Of a stretch of DNA of 18,829 nucleotides, positions 13,711 to 18,829 are shown piece by piece. The translations under genes and the position numbers were made by a program. The notes beneath the pieces were generated by a model. It saw only the letters and a list, made by a program, of their open reading frames with translations, ran no database searches and was not told where the DNA came from. Each line of letters starts with the position of its first letter. The first letter of the stretch is position 1. Source of the stretch: CAZSNT01 sp964607765 (GTDB taxonomy: Bacteria > Verrucomicrobiota > Lentisphaeria > Oligosphaerales > JABHEG01); the NCBI GenBank assembly GCA_964607765.1, contig CAZSNT010000185.1, positions 1 to 18,829 of the forward strand, in the 5' to 3' direction.

Positions 13711-16233
13711 TCATGGCCCGCTCAGCCTTCTTAGACCAGCCCGTTCCGCGGATGTTCGCTCGACGGGTCTGTGCGGTCCTCGAGTTGATCGCGAGGCCCG
13801 TGCGTTCTCCTGGACATTCGGCGCCAACCAGCAGCGCGCCACCACCGCGGCGGCCAGATAGGCCGCGACCGCACACAGAATGACGCCGCTGAAGCCGATC
13901 TGCATCGCCACCACCGGCGCTGCCACCGCAGCCACGACGGACGCGCAGCCGTTCACACCCCACGCAAAAGGCACGTGCTCGGGCGAGTGCCTGGCCAGCA
14001 CGCGGAGCCCGGCAGGAAACAAGTGGCCCATGGCGAACGCCAGGGGAGCAATGGCCAGGCCCGCACACAGGAATCGGACCGGTAACGGCCAGCTCTGTGT
14101 CGCGCCGAGCACGGGGTCCGCCAGACCGCAATAGAGCAGGGCCAGAGCCGCTACGGTTGCCGCGGCCGTCGGGATCGCGCGGCGCGGCGTGGCGTGCCGC
14201 CTGCTGCCGAACTCACTGCCGATCCCGGCGAACACCAGAAACGCCGAGATTACCGTGGCAGCCGCGTAGATGGGGTGCGACAGGTACCAGACCAGACGCT
14301 GCAGAAACCCCATCTCGACAAACATGAAACCCACGCCGAGGGCGAGGAAGTAGAGTGCGGCGGCGAGCGTTGTGCGGGAGTAGCGCCGCTGCCGAGGAAT
14401 CCCCGTGTAGAGAGGGACGAGGATCAAGGGCACGGACAGGGCTCCGGACTGCAACAACGCCGCCATGACCAGAATGAACCCGAGCTCAAGAAAGGCCGCG
14501 CTGCTGTTGCCCAGTTCCCCACGCAGCACTGCCAGCCCGGACCAGCGGAAGAAATGGTAGTAGAACGGCTTGTCGTCACTGGGCGCCCTCACATCGTACA
14601 GATACTCGCGCAGGAACGCGTCCCGGCCCTCGCCCAGGAGGCGGCACGCGGCATCGTAGTAATGGGGGCCTTCCAGTATGTGGTACTGGTTCGCCTCAGT
14701 CGCGTCCAGATCCGATAGCCAACAGACATCGAAACTGCGTTGCTCACAAAACTCCCGGATCAGGTCGTTCTGCTGCGGACTGAACGGCTCCAGCTGCGCC
14801 AGAATGGTCACTGTAATCCAGCTGCGGATCACGGCCATGTGTCGGCCAGGCGGCAGGCCACGCTGCCGCAGCGCACTCGCTACCAGGTCCAGTGCTTTGA
14901 GTCCGTCCCGGGGTGGCGTGCGCACCCAGCGCGTGATGCAGAGCAGCCCTTGGTCTGAAAGGCGGCTCAGCATGTCGTCCACCGCCTCGACCGTGTAAAG
15001 GTGCGACTCCTGCGAGGCGTACAGGCCCGCACCGGAAGCCCCAAAAGCGTCCACTGCCGCCAGCTGAATGAGGTCGAACGACTTGCCGCTTCCCGCCAGG
15101 AAACCCCGTGCTTCCCGCGGCAGCACCTCGACGTCCGGTCGCGTGTAGACGCGGCCGCCATGACCGGCAAGCACGCCTGTCATCGTCTCGATCAGTTGCC
15201 GGTTCATCTCCAGCGCGGTGGTGTGGCGGCTGTCTCGGTACGCGGCCAAGCCAATGTCCGCACCGCCTCCGGCCCCGATAATCAACACCTGCGGACGGTC
15301 GAGCAGGTCATAGGCAACCGCCGACGTGGTGGCGTTCATGAAGGCCCAATCATCCGGCTCGCGACAGTCGTACACTGCGCCGCACACTTCGCCGTCCAGC
15401 AGCAGCAACACGTGTGACGGAACGGCCCCCGTGTAGCGCAGGCTCAGGCCGGGTGCGTGATGGATGTGTGGGCCGGCAACCGCGTCGAGCCGTCCCAGCG
15501 GCCCTTCACGCCGACACAGAGCCTTGGTCTCAGGAACGTTCCTCAGCACAGACAGCATCTTGCAGGCAGCCATGGTCGGGTCGCGCGGTGCCAACAGCGC
15601 ACTCAAACCCAGGAACGCACCCGCGCCTGCGGCGATCCACCGGGCGCTGCGTGTGGTCTGCCGCTCGACCAGGAGCAGACCGGCGGCATACGGAATAAAA
15701 GAGAGGATACTGGTCAGACTGACCACGCCAACCACGCCCATCGCGCACACTGCGCCCACCGCACCCAGCCCGGAACCGATCAGGTTGGCGGCGTAATGAC
15801 CGCCAACAGCATCCGCTGAATCGGTGAGTGCCAGGCCAACAAGAGCGCCCGTCACCAGGAACGGCACGCACAGAGCGACCTCGAGGAGCAGCACGTGCAT
15901 CAGCTCGCCCCCGAAGTTCCAGCCGAGGAAGTAGGGGTCAAGCGCGACTAGATCGGCCAGACGCACAGACAGCGGAATGCTGCAGCCAAGAAGGAGACTC
16001 AGGTAATACAGCCGGGGTTGAAGCCGCCCGGGCCGCCGCCGCATGATCGAGATGACCGTCGCGCTCGCCGCGAACCCCAGCAGCGCAATGCTGATGATCC
16101 AGTACGCAAAGTGATGCCAGAACCGGATGGCCAGTAGCCGCATCAGGACCAGCTCAAAGGCGATCGCCGCCCCGGAAACCAGACAGACAGCGAGCCGTAT
16201 CCGCATCCTGTGCATGGCGTGCTCCGCCCCCAT
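13711..16233 (-). CDS. Polytopic membrane protein with an embedded spermidine-synthase-like SAM domain
   Basis: The 840-residue protein has three parts: about seven membrane helices (12-218), a soluble SpeE-like Rossmann domain (about 240-570), and a second set of helices (about 580-805) before an Arg-rich tail. The SAM/dcSAM site is LIIGAGGGADIG (317-328) with an acidic ribose ligand in ALEMN (E342). In spermidine synthases the next motif is D-x-x-D-P; here it reads LAAVDAF (391-397), so the first Asp is Ala and the Pro is lost. Ordinary aminopropyl transfer to putrescine is therefore doubtful. Proteins of this layout are widespread and mostly uncharacterised. The ATG at 16233 has GGGAGGT 7 nt upstream; ATGs at 16254 and 16215 are alternatives. 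It follows gatB after a 114-nt repeat-bearing gap. Confidence 0.82.
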   Translation of the reverse strand: MGAEHAMHRMRIRLAVCLVSGAAIAFELVLMRLLAIRFWHHFAYWIISIALLGFAASATVISIMRRRPGRLQPRLYYLSLLLGCSIPLSVRLADLVALDPYFLGWNFGGELMHVLLLEVALCVPFLVTGALVGLALTDSADAVGGHYAANLIGSGLGAVGAVCAMGVVGVVSLTSILSFIPYAAGLLLVERQTTRSARWIAAGAGAFLGLSALLAPRDPTMAACKMLSVLRNVPETKALCRREGPLGRLDAVAGPHIHHAPGLSLRYTGAVPSHVLLLLDGEVCGAVYDCREPDDWAFMNATTSAVAYDLLDRPQVLIIGAGGGADIGLAAYRDSRHTTALEMNRQLIETMTGVLAGHGGRVYTRPDVEVLPREARGFLAGSGKSFDLIQLAAVDAFGASGAGLYASQESHLYTVEAVDDMLSRLSDQGLLCITRWVRTPPRDGLKALDLVASALRQRGLPPGRHMAVIRSWITVTILAQLEPFSPQQNDLIREFCEQRSFDVCWLSDLDATEANQYHILEGPHYYDAACRLLGEGRDAFLREYLYDVRAPSDDKPFYYHFFRWSGLAVLRGELGNSSAAFLELGFILVMAALLQSGALSVPLILVPLYTGIPRQRRYSRTTLAAALYFLALGVGFMFVEMGFLQRLVWYLSHPIYAAATVISAFLVFAGIGSEFGSRRHATPRRAIPTAAATVAALALLYCGLADPVLGATQSWPLPVRFLCAGLAIAPLAFAMGHLFPAGLRVLARHSPEHVPFAWGVNGCASVVAAVAAPVVAMQIGFSGVILCAVAAYLAAAVVARCWLAPNVQENARASRSTRGPHRPVERTSAERAGLRRLSGP

Positions 16234-16262
16234 CCGCAGCACCTCCCACCCCACCCTGTCGG

Positions 16263-16294
16263 TGACTCAATGACCCAATGACTCAATGACTCAT
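16263..16294. repeat. Four tandem copies of an octamer
   Basis: TGACTCAA is repeated four times, with one internal change (TGACCCAA) and a final T. It lies in the gap between gatB and the SpeE-like gene, 30 nt upstream of the latter's start. Confidence 0.8.
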
Positions 16295-16318
16295 CCGCCG
16301 CATCTGTCCCCGCCCCCC

Positions 16319-16346
16319 GTTCCTCGCTCTTCGCTCCTCGTTCCCC
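16319..16346. repeat. Degenerate heptamer tandem array abutting the gatB stop
   Basis: Four 7-nt units (GTTCCTC, GCTCTTC, GCTCCTC, GTTCCCC) end 1 nt before the complement of the gatB stop codon. On the transcript the array reads as purine-rich GAGGAGC-type units starting right after the stop, like the array at 12432-12473. Confidence 0.7.
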
Positions 16347-16347
16347 C

Positions 16348-17796
16348 TCACCCCCGGAGCTTCTCCTTCAAGAGCTCTACAACCATCTGCGGGTTCGCCT
16401 TGCCGCGGCTGAACTTCATGACCTGTCCGATCAGGAACTGCAACGCCTTCTTCTTCCCGCTCCGGTAGTCCTCGACAACGGCAGCGTTCGCGGCGATGGC
16501 CTGGTCGACAAACGCCTCAAGCGCCCCCGTGTCGCTGACCTGAACCAGGCCCTTGTCTTTGACGATCTGTGACGGGTGTCCCCCGGTGCTCAGCATCTCG
16601 GCAAACACCGTCTTGGCGATTTTCCCGCTGATCGTTCCCTTCTCGATCAGCGCCACCAGCTCGGCCATGGCCTCCGGCGGAACAGGGCTGTCAGCGATCG
16701 CTACGCCCCGGTCACTGAGCTCCCGCAACAGCTCAGTCATGATCCAATTGGCGACAGCCTTCGCGTTGGACGCGGACGCCGCGGCCGTCTCGAAGTAGTC
16801 GGCCAGAGCCCGCTCCTGCGTGAGTACCTGCGCATCGTAATCCGTGATGCCGAACGAGCCCACAAACCGCTCGCGTCTGGTCGTGGGGGCCTCCGGCAGT
16901 GTCGCAGCGATCTGCTCGAGCCGCTCGGCAGGGACGTGCACGGGCATCAGGTCGGGCTCGGGGAAATAGCGGTAGTCATGCGCATGCTCCTTCGTGCGCA
17001 TCACCGTGGTCATGCCGAGCTCATCGTTCCAGCGGCGTGTCTCCTGGCGCAGCGCCTCACCGTGTTGAAGCGCCTCGACCTGGCGCTCTATCTCGTATTC
17101 GAGGCCGCGGTGGACAGCGCGGAAGCTGTTCAGGTTCTTGATCTCAATCTTCTCGCCGAACGCTTCCTGTCCGACCGGGCGCACCGATACGTTCACATCG
17201 CAGCGCATCTGGCCTTTCTCCATGTCGCAGTCGCCGATGTCTGCGTATTGCATCGTCTGCTTGAGCGCCGTCAGAAATGCGTACGCTTCGTCAGCAGTGC
17301 GCATGTCCGGCTCCGTCACGATTTCCATCAGCGGCACGCCGGCTCGGTTGAAATCAACGCCGCTTGCAGCACCCAGATGGACCAGCTTGCCCGTGTCCTC
17401 TTCCAGATGGATGCGGGTCAGCTTGATCGCTCTATTCGGTAGGGGCGCGCCGGAAAAGCCCTCGCCTGAAATGGGAACCTCGCCGCCCAGACACAATGGC
17501 AGATCGTACTGCGAGATCTGGTAGTTCTTGGGCATGTCGGGGTAGAAGTAATTCTTGCGATCGAACTTGCTGTGCGTCGGAATCTCGCAGCCGCACATCA
17601 ACCCCGCCGCCAACGTCCTGCATACTGCTTCCTCGTTCATGACCGGCAGCACACCGGGATACCCCAGGCAGACCGGGCACACCAGCGTGTTCGGCTCCGC
17701 ACCGAACCGGTTGGGGCAGGAGCAGAACATCTTCGACTCTGTCTTCAGCTGGACGTGCACCTCCAGCCCGATAACTGCTTCGTAGTCTGTGGCCAT
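16348..17796 (-). CDS. gatB: Aspartyl/glutamyl-tRNA(Asn/Gln) amidotransferase subunit B
   Basis: GatB is the kinase/tRNA-binding subunit of GatCAB, which converts Glu-tRNA(Gln) or Asp-tRNA(Asn) to the amidated forms. The 482-residue length is normal. It opens with YEAVIGLEVHVQL, followed by the zinc-binding cysteines C25, C27, C40 and C43 (FCSCPNRF...LVCPVC) and the family segments KNYFYPDMPKNYQISQYDLP and HLEEDTGKL. The C-terminal YqeY-like tail domain is present (for example GQVMKFSRGKANPQMVVELLKEKL). The ATG at 17796 is chosen by family alignment; an in-frame ATG at 17826 would add ten unusual residues. No gatA or gatC is adjacent. It heads the second minus-strand group and is divergent from the LpxH-like gene. 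Confidence 0.95.
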   Translation of the reverse strand: MATDYEAVIGLEVHVQLKTESKMFCSCPNRFGAEPNTLVCPVCLGYPGVLPVMNEEAVCRTLAAGLMCGCEIPTHSKFDRKNYFYPDMPKNYQISQYDLPLCLGGEVPISGEGFSGAPLPNRAIKLTRIHLEEDTGKLVHLGAASGVDFNRAGVPLMEIVTEPDMRTADEAYAFLTALKQTMQYADIGDCDMEKGQMRCDVNVSVRPVGQEAFGEKIEIKNLNSFRAVHRGLEYEIERQVEALQHGEALRQETRRWNDELGMTTVMRTKEHAHDYRYFPEPDLMPVHVPAERLEQIAATLPEAPTTRRERFVGSFGITDYDAQVLTQERALADYFETAAASASNAKAVANWIMTELLRELSDRGVAIADSPVPPEAMAELVALIEKGTISGKIAKTVFAEMLSTGGHPSQIVKDKGLVQVSDTGALEAFVDQAIAANAAVVEDYRSGKKKALQFLIGQVMKFSRGKANPQMVVELLKEKLRG

Positions 17797-17894
17797 GATG
17801 GCAGAGACAGTCCCTGTGTGTAACATCAGATTCCGGTGTTCGGCACGGCAACCCCCTCCGGTCCTGGCTCTGCCGCAAGGGGGCGTCTGATCTG

Positions 17895-17900
17895 AATATA
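17895..17900 (-). promoter_or_regulatory. Candidate -10 element for gatB
   Basis: TATATT on the minus strand, about 100 nt upstream of the gatB start. No good -35 lies at the right distance, so this is only a suggestion. Confidence 0.25.
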
Positions 17901-18019
17901 GCTGGCAGCGCCCCGTTCTGCACCACCTGCCCTGTTTGCACTTGCACCGTGGCGTAGTCGTTGTCTGTTAGGAATGTGACAGAGCCAGGCCCCAGGCAGG
18001 CAACAGCGCGCGTCCTCCC

Positions 18020-18718
18020 ATGATTCTAATCGCAGACTGCCACATCAGCAACGCCAACGGCAACGTCGAGGACTTCCTGAAGTTCCTCGACGCCCTGGCG
18101 ACCAGTACGGAGCCCGTTGTCTTCCTCGGCGATGTCTTCGAGCTCTGGATCGCACTGCCCAGGTATGAAGACGCCGTGCACAGACAGTTCCTGGCCTGGT
18201 GCGAAAGCCGCAAAGGCTGGCAGCGCGTGGGGTTTGTCGAGGGGAACAAGGAGTTCTTCGTGGCGCAGGAGAGGGCGGCCGCCTTCGCGTGGTGTGCGCC
18301 GATCGGCAAGACTGACGCTGACCAGATACTCTACCTGCACGGCGATCTCATCAATGTGGCCGATGTCGGATATCGCCGGTTCCGCCGCGCCGTGCGTAAC
18401 CCCCTCACCAAAACCCTTATGCGCGGTCTCCCGTTCGGCGCTGTCATCGCACACGCCGTACGCAAGAAACTCAAGCGCAGAGCGGCAGGCCGCTGCACGA
18501 CCTTCCCGGAACAGGCAGTTAAAGCCTTTGCCGATGCGAAATTCGAACAGGGAATCGGCGACATCTTCGTCGGACACTTCCACCGCAAGTACCAATACTG
18601 CAACGGCACAGGCGGTCACCTGCATCTCCTGCCTGCATGGTTCGAAACCGGGGAGGTCACGCGCTATGACCGCGCCGGACGCACCGTGACGCATCTGCAC
18701 TGGCGCGACCTCACCTGA
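18020..18718 (+). CDS. lpxH: LpxH-like metallophosphoesterase (probable UDP-2,3-diacylglucosamine pyrophosphatase)
   Basis: LpxH hydrolyses UDP-2,3-diacylglucosamine to lipid X and UMP in lipid A synthesis at the inner membrane. The 232-residue protein is close to E. coli LpxH (240). Residues matching the metal ligands are all present: D6 and H8 (ADCH), D38 (FLGDVFELW), N76 (EGNKEF), H108 (LHGD), and H186 and H188 (GHFH). The order and spacing follow LpxH, including the GD-x-F-E-x-W block. The variant GNKEF stands where LpxH has GNRDF, so the usual Arg is Lys and the Asp is Glu. The start is at the metal motif as expected, but no clear ribosome site precedes it. It is single and divergent from gatB. 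LPS genes elsewhere in the window support the role; another phosphoesterase activity remains possible. Confidence 0.75.
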   Translation: MILIADCHISNANGNVEDFLKFLDALATSTEPVVFLGDVFELWIALPRYEDAVHRQFLAWCESRKGWQRVGFVEGNKEFFVAQERAAAFAWCAPIGKTDADQILYLHGDLINVADVGYRRFRRAVRNPLTKTLMRGLPFGAVIAHAVRKKLKRRAAGRCTTFPEQAVKAFADAKFEQGIGDIFVGHFHRKYQYCNGTGGHLHLLPAWFETGEVTRYDRAGRTVTHLHWRDLT

Positions 18719-18746
18719 CTCACCCACGGCACGAGGCCGGGGGGGG

Positions 18747-18829
18747 CGTTACACGGCTCATCTTCCGCATCTTTCGGTAACGCCTCAGTTACGTGAGGCA
18801 GTATGCCGCTACCTGGCAGCGGACCTCAC
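18747..18829 (+). repeat. Cluster of overlapping inverted repeats at the window end
   Basis: GCCTCA (18782-18787) pairs with TGAGGC (18794-18799). GTAAC (18777-18781) can instead pair with GTTAC (18788-18792), and CGTTAC (18747-18752) with GTAACG (18777-18782). GTGAGG (18793-18798) also pairs with CCTCAC (18824-18829), enclosing CCGCT/AGCGG (18806-18810 with 18818-18822). Several of these exclude one another. It may be a terminator region, a repeat, or the 5' part of a structured RNA cut by the window edge. Confidence 0.45.

Noticed and set aside
17942..17974. Promoter for the LpxH-like gene using TTGCAC
   Set aside because: The only -10-like sequences downstream are poor matches or wrongly spaced.

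Overview
The window is G+C-rich bacterial chromosome from a Gram-negative organism. It encodes LptD (outer-membrane LPS assembly), an MsbA-type lipid exporter and an LpxH-like lipid A enzyme, so it almost certainly makes LPS. The free-standing AICAR transformylase domain, the Tat-exported TIM-barrel-like protein, the SpeE-like membrane fusion and the REP-like intergenic palindromes suggest the PVC superphylum (Verrucomicrobiota/Kiritimatiellota/Planctomycetota side). That placement is inference, not proven. No rRNA, tRNA, CRISPR array, transposase or phage gene was seen.

Layout. Positions 1-596 hold no gene but are packed with inverted repeats. From 10074 down to 597 on the minus strand runs a probable operon: TPR membrane protein, mutL (4-nt overlap), lptD, a DegT/DnrJ-type sugar aminotransferase, an MsbA-like ABC exporter, and a stand-alone AICAR transformylase. 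A good sigma-70-type promoter precedes the TPR gene at 10115-10143. Divergent from it on the plus strand is a group-2 sigma-70-family factor (10438-11274) behind a leader of about 125 nt that can fold in two alternative ways. A second minus-strand group runs from 17796 to 11382: gatB, a SpeE-like methyltransferase-fold domain embedded in a polytopic membrane protein, an FAD/NAD(P) oxidoreductase, and a Tat-signal protein. Divergent from gatB on the plus strand is an LpxH-like metallophosphoesterase (18020-18718). The last 110 nt carry nested inverted repeats of unknown role.

How the genes fit together. LptD, the ABC exporter, the aminotransferase and the LpxH-like enzyme form an envelope/LPS theme. 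The aminotransferase lies between the two LPS export genes, so it may make an amino sugar for lipid A or O-antigen. MutL, AICAR transformylase and GatB are housekeeping genes.

Most of the window is ordinary core genome. The unexplained material is mainly intergenic: REP-like palindromes in an inverted pair at the left end, degenerate heptamer arrays that abut stop codons, G/C homopolymer runs, and the sigma-factor leader. At protein level the main oddities are a SpeE-like domain lacking one of the two expected Asp residues, the missing IMP cyclohydrolase half of PurH, and an LpxH-like protein with a GNKEF variant motif.
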